DNA of 64,000 nt, from positions 920,001 through 984,000 of the forward strand of contig NZ_CP038271.1 of assembly GCF_004571195.1 (NCBI RefSeq), written 5' to 3'. Below, in pieces: positions 35,101 through 44,468 of this stretch. The position numbers and the translations under genes are program-made. This DNA is from Legionella geestiana. Its GTDB lineage: Bacteria > Pseudomonadota > Gammaproteobacteria > Legionellales > Legionellaceae. The stretch's first letter is position 1. Every line of letters begins with the position of its first letter. Under the pieces are notes generated by a model. The model searched no databases. It saw only the letters and a program-made list of their open reading frames with translations, and was not told the origin of the DNA.

Positions 35101-35611
35101 ATACCCCGGCAGCTTCCTCAAGGTATGCGCGCAGTTCTTCCGGGCGCGCCTCGACAATTTTCGAGACCGTCCCCTGCCCGATAATCGAATACCCGCGTGC
35201 GCCAGCACCCGTACCTAGAAATAAATCCGTGATATCACGCCGCCGACACCGTGTGCCATTCAGAAAATAACCCGACTCTCCATCACGCGTTACCACGCGG
35301 CGCACCGAAATTTCGCGATAAGCGCCAAAAGGCCCCGGGAGCGTTGCGCCACTATTATCAAACACAAGCTCCACTGACGCCTGTCCCGATGCCCGACGGT
35401 TGGTGGAGCCGTTGAAAATAACATCCGCCATCGACTCGCCGCGCAGGTTTTTGGCAGAGCTTTCTCCAAGAACCCAGCGCACGGCATCAATGACGTTGGA
35501 TTTTCCGCAGCCGTTTGGACCCAGTACGCCAACAAGCTGGCCGGGAAAAGGAATAACCGTGGTGTCCACAAACGATTTAAAACCTGTAAGCTTAATCTGC
35601 TGTAAACGCAT
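32129..35611 (-). CDS. smc: Chromosome segregation protein SMC
   Basis: The 1160-residue SMC ATPase has the N-terminal Walker A GPNGCGKS (31-38), two long coiled-coil arms, a hinge near residues 500-630 and a C-terminal head with the signature LLSGGEKAM and Walker B FCMLDEVDAPLDD. It organises and segregates the chromosome with ScpA/ScpB. Presence of SMC rather than MukBEF fits Legionellales and many non-enteric gammaproteobacteria. It starts a minus-strand unit with zipA. Confidence 0.97.
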   Translation of the reverse strand: MRLQQIKLTGFKSFVDTTVIPFPGQLVGVLGPNGCGKSNVIDAVRWVLGESSAKNLRGESMADVIFNGSTNRRASGQASVELVFDNSGATLPGPFGAYREISVRRVVTRDGESGYFLNGTRCRRRDITDLFLGTGAGARGYSIIGQGTVSKIVEARPEELRAYLEEAAGVSRYRDRRRETVQRMEQARENLERVALLREELDKQLARLERQAKTAERFRTLKARERVCKTGLLLVRRDTLSAQRDGLHRTLRSLEDTRSTQEALHARLTAEALACRYRMESRARTVTELQEQCYRLGTEIARLEEQRAQALRAREQLLEEQLRLKEVWQQAHDRYMLAGETLTTREAQSQVLAAELETLRARLDDARTTLDARRQALEDTEARLESARSNLSNARQQHQLSLVRAENLKARLEDGERRLAKNQAALDGLAESDSDAAFLALLGERDAKIQDEEAAAAQHARALARVQEAREALMRLGHEKAQAQKAFAEDNAQLVSLRAVQQSAGSAASISPPESVAHLPQLMASLKVEDAWQTACEHVFADALHAYVVQDVGSVTVESDTPLALLEVRVPADRTPRFPSLLQKMHGAVPCWLHAPEYIYTVDSLEEARRMQPELFPHESVITPDGAWLGNGWIQVPGRARTMEEGVLARQARIDLLAVVVSEKENTLMRLQTEDATWRECLQTAEQEEREAARLQSEAVRAVFDAQSALSRFEQQREALKTERARLVAERDEWNAAREELTLQMKDAAAISLEARELEAEYLLTVESIEEERRAAEGAHRAVLIALEELREEVHESGRRFDRLQAEASEARRTMEREAQTRTSLENSLEDIAEALASAESPGVDMHEALQEKISRHAEYEALRESANTELDTLREQFTTLEAEARLEDEKIKKSAAQQVELQLQEQTLAVRLQTLAESLAQFGPEAPEFSQETEAPATEAACEEELLVLADAIRRLGAINLAAIEEYETERVRRDALNAQHEDLSSALATLEEAIAKLDAETKVRFQETFDAVNTAFQALFPRLFGGGRATLSLTCDNLLEAGVMVLAQPPGKRNSTIHLLSGGEKAMTAVALIFAIFQLNPSPFCMLDEVDAPLDDVNVGRFCDLVREMSQFVQFLFITHNRVTMELAENLIGVTMREPGVSRVVAVDVEQALTFCEA

Positions 35612-35734
35612 TCCCTGGCCTAAAACGCGGTAAAAGGAAAATTATAACGCAATTGCGCCTCAACACCGAGAGCTTCTTGCCCGTATGTCCCACAAGGGTC
35701 TACACTGGTTAAAATCCTCGTATCGGGACAACGG

Positions 35735-37489
35735 ATGACCCAGCACGACGAACTTGCCACCCTGCTGCATCAGATTGCAGAAGAAAGCCTGCGCCTGCTC
35801 GCGCATTTTCAAAAAAATCCAGCGATGCTCGCAGAGAGTCTTGATCCATGGATGACGTTTGGTAATAACCTGCAAACCCTCTCCGGCATGCTGGCCATGA
35901 ACCCGGCTGATATCCTGAGCCGCCAGGCCGCTTTCTGGAGTGATGCCACAACACTCTGGCAAAAACAGTGCGAACTCTGGATGCAGGGTCAGTCTCTGCC
36001 GCTGGATGACCCGCGTTTCAGTTCAGAAGAGTGGCAGGAAAATCCTTTTTTCAGCGTGCTGGCACAGTTTTATCTGCTGGCGAGCGAGCACGCGGTTCGG
36101 CTCGTAGAAAAGCTGCCGATACAGGATGTGAAAATGGCGCATAAACTGCGGTTTTTTGTGCGCCAGTATCTCGATGCCCTCTCGCCTGCGAACTTTCCTG
36201 CGACCAACCCGAAGCTGTTCGCAGAAACCGTGCACAGCCGCGGTTTAAATCTGCTGCGCGGATTGCAAAATTTTCTTGAGGATATAGACCGCGATTCCGC
36301 AAGCCTTGTGATGCGCATGACCGACATGCGCGCCTTTACGGTGGGTAAGAATATTGCCGCAACGGAGGGTGAGGTTATTTATCGCAATGAACTGATGGAA
36401 ATCATTCAGTACACGGCAAAAACCCCGCGCACCCGCACCATTCCGCTCCTGATTGTTCCGCCATGGATAAACAAATACTATGTGCTCGATTTAAGCGCTC
36501 ATAATTCGTTTATCGGCTGGCTGGTCAGTAAAGGGATAACGGTATTCACCATTTCATGGGTCAATCCAGGGTCTGAACTGGCCAATACCGCCATGTGTGA
36601 TTATCTGCAAAACGGTTCACTGCGCGCCATTGAGGTGGTGCGTGAACAGATGGGATGCGAAACCGTTAATACGCTGGGTTTTTGCATCGGCGGCACGCTG
36701 CTCGCCATGACGCTTGCCTGGCTTGCAGCAGGCGATACGGCTCCCGTCGCATCAGCAACCTTTCTTGCCACTCTGATAGATTTTAGCGAGCCTGGTGACA
36801 TCGGTGTTTACATTGATGATGCACTGCTTGAAAAACTGGAAGCCGACATGCAGTCCAAAGGCTTTCTGGACGGGCGCCTCATGGCGCAGGCATTCAACTC
36901 GCTGCGCGCGAACGACCTCGTCTGGTCGTTTTTTATTAAAAACTACCTTCAGGGTCGTGCACAGGTGCCCTTTGATATCCTATACTGGAATGCCGATTCC
37001 ACCAACATGCCGGCGAAAATGCATTCGCAGTACCTGCGCTGGATGTACCTGCATAACGACCTCGTAAAACCCGGAAAAATCCGCTGTAACGGGCGAGCGC
37101 TAAACATCGGCGCCATCACCATACCTGCGTTTTTTGTCGCAACGGAAAAAGACCACATCGCGCCATGGCGCTCCGTTTGGAAAGGCTTTCAAAAAATCGG
37201 TGGCGACAAACAGTTTTTACTGGGGGGCTCAGGCCATATTGCCGGCATTATCAATCCGCCGGCGAGCAACAAATACCACTACTGCGTCAACCCGAATATC
37301 CCCAAAGCTGCCGATAAATGGCTGGATGCAGCTGAGCGTTTTGAAGGTTCCTGGTGGCCTGAATGGCTTAAATGGCTTAAAGCCCACTCTGGCAGCAGCA
37401 AAAAAGCGCCCGTTTTCGATGCATTACCGCTAAAAAGCCTCGGCAGCGCACCAGGAACCTGCGTTCTAAAAAAATCCGGCCTGTCTTAG
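35735..37489 (+). CDS. phaC: Class I poly(3-hydroxyalkanoate) synthase
   Basis: The 584-residue synthase polymerises 3-hydroxyacyl-CoA on the granule surface. The lipase-box-like GFCIGG holds the nucleophile C317; D473 (KDHIAPW) and H501 (SGHIAG) complete the triad with the same 28-residue Asp-His spacing as in the Cupriavidus enzyme. The PHA_synth N-terminal domain is present (PFFSVLAQFYLL). It is transcribed alone, diverging from smc, while phaB, phaR and a phasin gene lie 6 kb downstream; no phaA is seen here. Confidence 0.95.
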   Translation: MTQHDELATLLHQIAEESLRLLAHFQKNPAMLAESLDPWMTFGNNLQTLSGMLAMNPADILSRQAAFWSDATTLWQKQCELWMQGQSLPLDDPRFSSEEWQENPFFSVLAQFYLLASEHAVRLVEKLPIQDVKMAHKLRFFVRQYLDALSPANFPATNPKLFAETVHSRGLNLLRGLQNFLEDIDRDSASLVMRMTDMRAFTVGKNIAATEGEVIYRNELMEIIQYTAKTPRTRTIPLLIVPPWINKYYVLDLSAHNSFIGWLVSKGITVFTISWVNPGSELANTAMCDYLQNGSLRAIEVVREQMGCETVNTLGFCIGGTLLAMTLAWLAAGDTAPVASATFLATLIDFSEPGDIGVYIDDALLEKLEADMQSKGFLDGRLMAQAFNSLRANDLVWSFFIKNYLQGRAQVPFDILYWNADSTNMPAKMHSQYLRWMYLHNDLVKPGKIRCNGRALNIGAITIPAFFVATEKDHIAPWRSVWKGFQKIGGDKQFLLGGSGHIAGIINPPASNKYHYCVNPNIPKAADKWLDAAERFEGSWWPEWLKWLKAHSGSSKKAPVFDALPLKSLGSAPGTCVLKKSGLS

Positions 37490-37518
37490 ACTCTGGCCAC
37501 AACCTATAACAACAGTCT

Positions 37519-37929
37519 CTATGCGTAATGGGAGAAATGCCATGTTACGGCTGATGCAAAGGCAAACAGTACCGTTCCCCACGCCCAGTCAAAAAAGGCC
37601 ATGCCTACGGGAAAATCCTTGAAAATGGCAAGGCAGGTGAAGTCATATACGCCATAAACAATAGCTCCGAGAAGCGCACCATATCCAACTGCGGCCAGCA
37701 CGGAGGAACCGGCAAGAGGAAGAATGAAAAACACCATTGCCAGTGCAAAGAGCACATAGATGAACAGTGCCGCCCACCATATCGGCTGAAGATTGTCGCC
37801 TGAGAGGCGAAGCCATGGACGATAATGCGAAATGTAGAGATTTTTGGCAATCCAGACAAGCCAAATCATGTCCGTTACGATAAAGACGGTAAAGGCGATA
37901 AAAAACGCCTTAACAGAGATTCCAGTCAT
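37519..37929 (-). CDS. DUF2177 family membrane protein
   Basis: A strong AGGAGG site 4 nt before the ATG at 37929 fixes the start; a longer frame to 38094 has no such support. The 136-residue product has four hydrophobic segments and DUF2177 hallmarks: DMIWLVWIAKNLY near the start, YGVYDFTCLAIFKDFP and the closing DWAWGTVLF. The function is unknown. It is convergent with phaC and divergent from the M4 protease gene, sharing a 120-bp control region. Confidence 0.85.
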   Translation of the reverse strand: MTGISVKAFFIAFTVFIVTDMIWLVWIAKNLYISHYRPWLRLSGDNLQPIWWAALFIYVLFALAMVFFILPLAGSSVLAAVGYGALLGAIVYGVYDFTCLAIFKDFPVGMAFFDWAWGTVLFAFASAVTWHFSHYA

Positions 37930-38049
37930 CACGCCTCCTGTATGCGGTTTACAATAACAGCATCTCCCGGATGCGAAACAAAAACAAGCCCTCTTGATCA
38001 GATTTATTGCATGTGCGAGGATGAAGTCCCACTTCCAACGGATGGTATC

Positions 38050-39705
38050 ATGTATAAAAAAATCCTGTTCAGCCTGACACTCACACTGGCGCATTCCGCC
38101 ATGGCTGCGAGCCTTCAGGAGCTTTACCAGACACCGCTTAGTGCACTCGATGGCTTCAACCTCGTGAAGCTTTCACCAAAAGCCTCTGTTACGCCTTCCA
38201 GTACAGGAGAAAACACCCTGCAGGAAGTCGGGCAAACCCGGCTGGATGGCGCGCTTATTCGCCGCTATCAGCAATATTTCCGAGGCATTCCCGTTGTGGG
38301 CGCGCAGGTTGCCGTTAGAGAGGCAGCAAACGCGCGTGCCGCTGTTGCAAACGGGCTTCTTGTTAACGCGATTTCACTTGAGACGCGCGCTTCTGTCTCA
38401 CAATCTCGTGCGAAGACACTTGCCAAAGCCGCCTGGTTTGCCGGGGAGACACCTCGAAACACCCGTGCAGAAGCGGCAAGCCTGCAAATCCGCATGACTG
38501 ATGATAACACTCCGCGCCTGACGTGGCTTGTCACCTTTGAAACCACAGACACGAGCGGTCTGCGTGCCATCGCCAGAGTGGTGATTGACGCACAGAATGG
38601 AGAGGTGCTCAATGCCTGGAACAACCTGCAGACCATCGCGGAAAGCGGTCCTGGTGGCAATGAAAAAGTCAAGGGATACTGGTATGGACTGGATGCGAAC
38701 CCCACTCTTGATGTCCCGAGCAGCGGCGCTCAGTGCACCATGGATAACGCCCTTGTGCGTCTTGTCCGGCTGAATCATGAATGGGATGAAGACGGCAAAA
38801 TCCTCGGCGCCTTTTCTTACCCCTGCGGACAAAATACTGAAGACCGCGTGAACGGCGCGTTTTCTCCGGGCAATGATGCCTACTATTTTGCCAACACCGT
38901 TGTTGACATGTATAAAAACTGGTACGGACTGCATGCGCTGCAAAAACCCGATGGCAGTTTCATGCAGCTCATCACGCGGGTGCACTTCGGCGAAAAATAC
39001 GATAACGCTTTCTGGGACAGCAAAACCCTGACGTTTGGCGATGGCGATGCGCTCTACCCGCTGACGTCACTTGACATCGTTGGGCATGAGGCTACACACG
39101 GATTTACCGAGCAGCACGCCGGTCTTGAATACCACGACCAGCCAGGTGCCTTGAATGAATCCATGTCGGACATGGCCGGCATGGCGGCGCGCGCCTTCCT
39201 GCTCCAAACCAATCCTGCGTTTTATAATAAAACCCATGTTACTCCGAACGCACTGACCTGGACCATTGGCGAATCGGTGATGAAAGGCAGTGGTGGTGCC
39301 GCACTGCGCTACATGGACAAGCCCTCGAAAGACGGCGATTCAGCAGACTGCGTGGACGCAACACTTGCTAAAAAATCCGGCGAAAGCTGCGGTATCACGT
39401 GGTCTCGACTGATGCTGAAAGCCCGTATTTACTACCCGGACTATAACCAGCGCCAGAGTTATATCGTGCACACCGCGAGCGGCATTTTCAACAAGGCATT
39501 TTACCTGTTGTCAAAGTCGATGGGCGTGCGGGAAGCCTATAAGCTGATGCTGCGTGCGAACATGGTGTACTGGACCCCGACAAGCAGCTTTGAAAGTGCG
39601 GCCTGTGGAGTGCGTCGTGCGGCAAAAGACCTGAACATGAATGCCGCCATGGTCAAACTGGCATTTGACAAAGTAGGCATTCAAACGAGCAAATGCACGC
39701 TTTAA
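38050..39705 (+). CDS. Secreted M4 (thermolysin-like) zinc metalloprotease, ProA-type
   Basis: The start at 38050 gives a signal peptide (MYKKILFSLTLTLAHSAMA). The 551-residue preproenzyme has an FTP/PepSY-like propeptide (about 20-210) and a catalytic domain with HEATH (H346, E347, H350) and the third zinc ligand E370 in NESMSD, the thermolysin spacing. It is the same family as Legionella ProA/Msp and Pseudomonas elastase, secreted by type II secretion in those species; secretion here is inferred. Cysteines near both ends of the mature part could form disulphides. A longer in-frame start at 37825 overlaps the divergent gene and is rejected. Confidence 0.92.
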   Translation: MYKKILFSLTLTLAHSAMAASLQELYQTPLSALDGFNLVKLSPKASVTPSSTGENTLQEVGQTRLDGALIRRYQQYFRGIPVVGAQVAVREAANARAAVANGLLVNAISLETRASVSQSRAKTLAKAAWFAGETPRNTRAEAASLQIRMTDDNTPRLTWLVTFETTDTSGLRAIARVVIDAQNGEVLNAWNNLQTIAESGPGGNEKVKGYWYGLDANPTLDVPSSGAQCTMDNALVRLVRLNHEWDEDGKILGAFSYPCGQNTEDRVNGAFSPGNDAYYFANTVVDMYKNWYGLHALQKPDGSFMQLITRVHFGEKYDNAFWDSKTLTFGDGDALYPLTSLDIVGHEATHGFTEQHAGLEYHDQPGALNESMSDMAGMAARAFLLQTNPAFYNKTHVTPNALTWTIGESVMKGSGGAALRYMDKPSKDGDSADCVDATLAKKSGESCGITWSRLMLKARIYYPDYNQRQSYIVHTASGIFNKAFYLLSKSMGVREAYKLMLRANMVYWTPTSSFESAACGVRRAAKDLNMNAAMVKLAFDKVGIQTSKCTL

Positions 39706-39715
39706 ACCTTCACCC

Positions 39716-39744
39716 GCGCCCCCGAAACGTTCAAACGGGGGCGC
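39716..39744. terminator. GC-rich stem-loop between convergent protease and lolB genes
   Basis: A perfect 9-bp inverted repeat (GCGCCCCCG / CGGGGGCGC) surrounds an 11-base loop. No T run follows on either strand, so it may act as an mRNA 3'-end stabiliser or a weak terminator rather than a classical intrinsic one. Confidence 0.55.
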
Positions 39745-39751
39745 CATACGC

Positions 39752-40411
39752 TTAACGCCCACTCCAGCGACGCACCGCAAGCTTCACCACCAGTCCGTGT
39801 CCAATCAGCTGCATTTTGAGAGGCACATCCACTCCATTGACGGTCGTGAAATTTTTATATTCTATCGTGTAACCTGCCTGCTGCAGGAAAACAAGGTGAT
39901 GCGCGGCGTCATAGCGCTTATCATGTACCGCTCCAGGTGCTGGTAATCCCCTGACCCAGTAATAAAGATTTGGCACTGGCAGGCGGACCCCGGTTTCACG
40001 CGCCAGAAGGGCATCGGCGTTTTTATCACTGACTTTTTTACGACCATCCTGCAGGGTCACCAGACCACCGGCGCGGGTAATGATAACGGTACCGCCGCCC
40101 AGTGGCCCCATCAGCCGAATCTGGTAATCAGCCGGACCGCGCTGCACCCAGTTTACCGAAGCGGACCACCCTTTTTTGCCGTTACGAGCAGCCATTGCGC
40201 CATTAATTTCAAAGGCTGACAGTGTTGCGCCATCACGCGCAGGCGCGCGGCTTTGTGCCCCCTCAGGCGCCTCGGCCTCGGAACGTTTTTCCGTTGTTGC
40301 ATCAAGGGCATTGGGAGTCGTTTCTGAGGTTGGAACGCGCGGGGCGCAGGCTGCAAGCGCTATCGCTATCGCTATCGCTGCCACGAGTGTAAGGGGTCTC
40401 GCAATTCGCAT
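39752..40411 (-). CDS. lolB: Outer-membrane lipoprotein LolB
   Basis: The start is at the ATG at 40411, with AGGAG 8 nt upstream. The 219-residue product has a lipoprotein signal ending in the lipobox LAAC and a disordered linker. The LolB beta-barrel domain follows (FEINGAMAARNGKKGWSASV, then YWVRGLPAPGA). LolB receives lipoproteins from LolA and inserts them in the outer membrane. Its usual neighbours ispE and prs are not adjacent: prs is 8 kb away and ispE is not seen. The signal sequence contains a short hexanucleotide repeat. Confidence 0.9.
   Translation of the reverse strand: MRIARPLTLVAAIAIAIALAACAPRVPTSETTPNALDATTEKRSEAEAPEGAQSRAPARDGATLSAFEINGAMAARNGKKGWSASVNWVQRGPADYQIRLMGPLGGGTVIITRAGGLVTLQDGRKKVSDKNADALLARETGVRLPVPNLYYWVRGLPAPGAVHDKRYDAAHHLVFLQQAGYTIEYKNFTTVNGVDVPLKMQLIGHGLVVKLAVRRWSGR
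40359..40379 (+). repeat. Hexanucleotide microsatellite (GCTATC)x3 in the lolB signal sequence
   Basis: Three and a half copies of GCTATC (plus-strand reading) encode the alternating Ala-Ile run in the hydrophobic core of the LolB signal peptide. Copy-number change would keep the frame and alter only the length of the hydrophobic core. Confidence 0.8.
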
Positions 40412-40415
40412 GTAA

Positions 40416-40997
<582 letters not shown>

Positions 40998-41021
40998 GAC
41001 GCGCCATGTCAGGCACTCCGT

Positions 41022-41750
41022 TTATTCGCCAACCAGTTTCAGCATCTCGCCGCGCACACGCTCTACCAGAGCATCGCGCTCGGCAAGCGTGTATTGACTG
41101 GCATCAATCGGCTGCCCCACATGCACTTCAGCGGTTTCGCCTACGTTAAACTGCAGGGTACGGGCAGGCAGAATGCGGCTCGCGCCACGTATGCCAATCG
41201 GAATAATCGTAGCTCCTGCCTCAATGGCGGTGATAAACGCTCCCTTCTTGAAGGTTCCGAGTCTGCCATCGGGTGAGCGGGTGCCCTCAGGCGCAATCCA
41301 CACCACAATGCCGCTCTCCATCAGCTTGCGAACAGACTCCAGATCGCGAATTGCCTGATGGCGATTTTTACGGTCAACAAAAGGAAATTCCGCGGCGGTC
41401 ATGCCCTTCCCAAGCACCGGGATACGCGACAGCTCTTTCTTTGAAAGCATGCGAATGGAGTGCTCAGGAAACACCCGATAGCTTAAAGGGATGTCATAAA
41501 GACTCGTATGGTTACACATGATAATCGTTGCCTGGCCCGCCTGCGGTTTGACATTATGCGGATTGACCACCCTGCAGTTGACGTCAACAAGCTCCAGGAG
41601 ACGGTTTATCCAGGCGCGGATGGCGTTATCCACCCAAACGCGGTTAATGCGTCCTGAAAGGCGCATAAACACCGCGCGAATACTGGTCATCGCGGTCACA
41701 TATGCCGAGAGCAGAATGATTCTACAGGAACGCAGCCTTGATACCTTCAT
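41022..41750 (-). CDS. 1-acyl-sn-glycerol-3-phosphate acyltransferase (PlsC family)
   Basis: The 242-residue protein has an N-terminal hydrophobic segment and the acyltransferase motifs NHTSLYD (H81, D86), the FVDRKNRHQAI block and PEGTRSPDGRLGTFKKG. It probably makes phosphatidic acid at the inner membrane. Paralogues of plsC are common, so it may instead serve another acceptor. It stands alone on the minus strand. Confidence 0.88.
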   Translation of the reverse strand: MKVSRLRSCRIILLSAYVTAMTSIRAVFMRLSGRINRVWVDNAIRAWINRLLELVDVNCRVVNPHNVKPQAGQATIIMCNHTSLYDIPLSYRVFPEHSIRMLSKKELSRIPVLGKGMTAAEFPFVDRKNRHQAIRDLESVRKLMESGIVVWIAPEGTRSPDGRLGTFKKGAFITAIEAGATIIPIGIRGASRILPARTLQFNVGETAEVHVGQPIDASQYTLAERDALVERVRGEMLKLVGE

Positions 41751-41932
41751 GCGTAAGCCTCTTCATAAAACGTCGCTTAGCATAACATCATGGTCAATTG
41801 ACTGCCACAAAACCGTGGCAGCAGAACCCGTACTACTGTACACCAGACATTTTCATGGCTTTCATAGGTTTTCACTGTATCGGTAACGCAAACGGGCACG
41901 CAGACGTTCACGTGAAGGTACGCGCTCTCGCG

Positions 41933-42169
41933 CTAATCCTTTTCATGCTCGATTATGCGTCCCTTTGAACGGGACTTTGGAGTATTCAGGGCTTCAGGCA
42001 TCAACAGGTTTTTGATAAACACCCCGGCCCAAAGCACGGCTCCTATCAAGACCCCCCAGATAATCACGTTGTAGAAAAAAATCAGCACGGCGATAGCCAT
42101 GGCAATTCCGACACCCGCTATCATAAAAGGAAAGACACTGTTTAGAATCGCCTGCAGTTTATCGTTCAT
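41933..42169 (-). CDS. Small membrane protein, unknown
   Basis: The 78-residue product has a hydrophobic N-terminal half that probably makes two membrane helices (about 12-58) and a basic C-terminal tail (SRSKGRIIEHEKD). An AAAGGA site lies shortly before the ATG. I do not recognise a family. It lies alone between the acyltransferase and the desaturase, with unremarkable flanks of about 180-200 bp. Confidence 0.6.
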   Translation of the reverse strand: MNDKLQAILNSVFPFMIAGVGIAMAIAVLIFFYNVIIWGVLIGAVLWAGVFIKNLLMPEALNTPKSRSKGRIIEHEKD

Positions 42170-42372
42170 TTTTGTATTCCTTTGATGAGTCTCTTTGCAA
42201 AATTATCGTCCACAACAGCGAATCCTGCAATGTGCTACTCTATAAAGTATGGTATGATATCACTGGCTCTTCCGTCCAAACAGGCGTTTTTGTGCGGTGG
42301 AACGGGTTCGCTTCTGCTTGAAATGGACGGTGACCTGGAGCGCCAATCGTATTAACCTGAAGTGGAGTATCC

Positions 42373-43560
42373 ATGATTTTTGGCGTATTAAACCTTTCTT
42401 TTTGGGGATATGTGCTTGCAGGCATCATCCTTACCCAGATTACCATTGCTGCGGTGACACTTTACCTCCACCGCTGCCAGTCCCACCGTGCATTGAGTCT
42501 GCACCCGATTGTCAGCCATTTCTTTCGCTTCTGGCTCTGGCTGACTACCGGCATGGTTACGGCTGAGTGGGTGGCTATTCACCGTAAACACCATGCCAAT
42601 ACCGATGTCGAGGGAGACCCTCACAGTCCAGTAGTTATGGGCATTCGTAAAGTATTCTGGGAAGGCGCCGAACTCTACCGGGCCGCATCCAAAGACCGTG
42701 AAATGGTTGAAAAATATTCTCACGGTACCCCGAATGACTGGATTGAACGCAACCTCTATTCGCGCCATTCCGCAAAAGGCATCCTCCTGATGTTTTTGGC
42801 CGATATCATACTTTTTGGACTGCCCGGCATCAGCATCTGGGCCATTCAGATGATCTGGATTCCGCTCTGGGCCGCCGGCGTGGTCAACGGCATTGGTCAT
42901 TACTGGGGCTATCGCAATTATGAATGCCGCGATACCTCGACCAATATTATCCCCTGGGGTTTCTGGATTGGCGGCGAAGAACTGCACAATAACCATCATA
43001 CCTTCGCTTCATCCGCCAAATTCTCTGTAAAATGGTGGGAGTTCGATCTTGGCTGGTTTTATATTCGCCTGCTCTCCCTCGTGGGTCTTGCAAAAGTACG
43101 AAAACTGCCGCCGAAACTTGCCATCAGCGAAGGCAAACGTCATGTTGACCTCGACACGGTTCGTGCCGTTATCGGCAACCGCTTCCAGGTGATGTCGTAT
43201 TACTACAAACATGTAGTGCGTCCCATTCTGCGTCAGGAGAAGCGCGTAGCGGCAGAAAATCCTGCTGTGAAAAAACGCTTCCAGCGTGCCGCAGGCCTGC
43301 TGCGACGCGAAGACAGCCTGCTCTCGCCAACAGCCCATAATCGGCTCAAGGCTTTACTGGAGTGCTGCGAACAACTGCGCGTTGTCTATGATTATCGTCA
43401 GTCGCTGCAAAGCATCTGGTTAAAAACTGCCAGCTCGCAAAAGGAACTGGTGGACGCGCTTCAACAATGGTGTAGACAGGCTGAAGAATCTGGCCTTGAG
43501 GTGCTGCGCCAGTTTGCTGAGCGTCTGCGCGCTTTCGTGCCGCAATCGGCCATCGCCTGA
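42373..43560 (+). CDS. Fatty-acid (acyl-CoA delta-9 type) desaturase
   Basis: The 395-residue integral-membrane di-iron enzyme has the three histidine boxes: HRCQSH (33-38), HRKHH (70-74) and HNNHH (205-209). Hydrophobic segments lie at about 5-30, 45-65 and 135-175. It likely introduces a cis double bond into membrane acyl chains. The last ~100 residues are a helical, charged extension beyond the catalytic core. GGAG lies 5 nt before the ATG. It ends at a strong terminator before the PHB genes. Confidence 0.9.
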   Translation: MIFGVLNLSFWGYVLAGIILTQITIAAVTLYLHRCQSHRALSLHPIVSHFFRFWLWLTTGMVTAEWVAIHRKHHANTDVEGDPHSPVVMGIRKVFWEGAELYRAASKDREMVEKYSHGTPNDWIERNLYSRHSAKGILLMFLADIILFGLPGISIWAIQMIWIPLWAAGVVNGIGHYWGYRNYECRDTSTNIIPWGFWIGGEELHNNHHTFASSAKFSVKWWEFDLGWFYIRLLSLVGLAKVRKLPPKLAISEGKRHVDLDTVRAVIGNRFQVMSYYYKHVVRPILRQEKRVAAENPAVKKRFQRAAGLLRREDSLLSPTAHNRLKALLECCEQLRVVYDYRQSLQSIWLKTASSQKELVDALQQWCRQAEESGLEVLRQFAERLRAFVPQSAIA

Positions 43561-43575
43561 ACCATCCTATTTCTA

Positions 43576-43602
43576 AAACCGGGCTTATGCCCGGTTTTTT
43601 TT
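43576..43602 (+). terminator. Intrinsic terminator after the desaturase gene
   Basis: A 9-bp perfect stem (AAACCGGGC / GCCCGGTTT) with loop TTAT is followed by a run of eight T, 15 bp after the desaturase stop. Confidence 0.92.
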
Positions 43603-43721
43603 GCATTGACGTAATCATTCACCACGTTCACCGAAAAGCATTCAAAATGTGGTGAATAGATACGCATTGACAAACACCGCTTTTTAACCTCTATTTAATC
43701 ATGGATGAACAGGAGAAAGTC

Positions 43722-44462
43722 ATGGAACGTGATGTGGTTGTGGTTACCGGAGGCACCGGCGGCATTGGAACCGCCATCTGTCAACGTTTTGCCCCCCACC
43801 ATCAGGTTATCGCCTGCTATTGTGGAAGCAGCCGCCATGATGCGGCAAAACGCTGGCAGGAAGCACAGCATGAGGCGGGTTTTAATGTAGATATCCTCTA
43901 CGGTGATGTTACGGTCTTTGAAGACTGCGAGAAACTTTGTAATCTGGTCGCTGAACGTTATGGCCGCCTTGATGTGCTGGTTAACAACGCCGGTATTACC
44001 ATGGATGCCTCCCTCAAAAAAATGACACCTGAGCAATGGCGTGGCGTGCTGAGTACTAATCTTGACGGTGTGTTCAACATGACCCGCAATGCGCTGCCGT
44101 TTATGCTGAAATCGGGCTACGGGCGCATCGTGAGCATTTCCTCGATTAACGGTCGCAAAGGACAGCGCGGGCAGTGTAATTACGCGGCAAGCAAGGCGGC
44201 ACTGTATGGTTTTACCAAAAGTCTTGCCCAGGAAGTAGCGGCCCAGGGCGTGACCGTTAATACCGTTTCTCCAGGATATATTAAAACCGCCATGCTCGAA
44301 GAGGTGCGTGAAGAGGTGATTCGCGATATTGTGGCACATATCCCTGAGGGGCATCTTGGTACACCTGCAGATGTCGCGCATGCCGTAGCGTTTCTGGCAT
44401 CACGTGAATCGGCCTTTATTACCGGTGCCAATCTTGATGTGAACGGCGGCCAATACATGTAG
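43722..44462 (+). CDS. phaB: Acetoacetyl-CoA reductase
   Basis: The start at 43722 has AGGAG 6 nt upstream and gives 246 residues, the usual PhaB length; an ATG at 43701 is in frame. The short-chain dehydrogenase motifs TGGTGGIG (NADPH site), NNAG, SSIN and YAASK (catalytic Tyr and Lys) are present. The segment GQRGQCNYAASKA is typical of PhaB. It supplies (R)-3-hydroxybutyryl-CoA to PhaC. It is followed by phaR after 6 bp. Confidence 0.93.
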   Translation: MERDVVVVTGGTGGIGTAICQRFAPHHQVIACYCGSSRHDAAKRWQEAQHEAGFNVDILYGDVTVFEDCEKLCNLVAERYGRLDVLVNNAGITMDASLKKMTPEQWRGVLSTNLDGVFNMTRNALPFMLKSGYGRIVSISSINGRKGQRGQCNYAASKAALYGFTKSLAQEVAAQGVTVNTVSPGYIKTAMLEEVREEVIRDIVAHIPEGHLGTPADVAHAVAFLASRESAFITGANLDVNGGQYM

Positions 44463-44468
44463 GACACT

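Noticed and set aside
37825..38049. Longer N-terminus for the M4 protease
   Set aside because: It would bury the clear signal peptide at 38050 and overlap the DUF2177 start.
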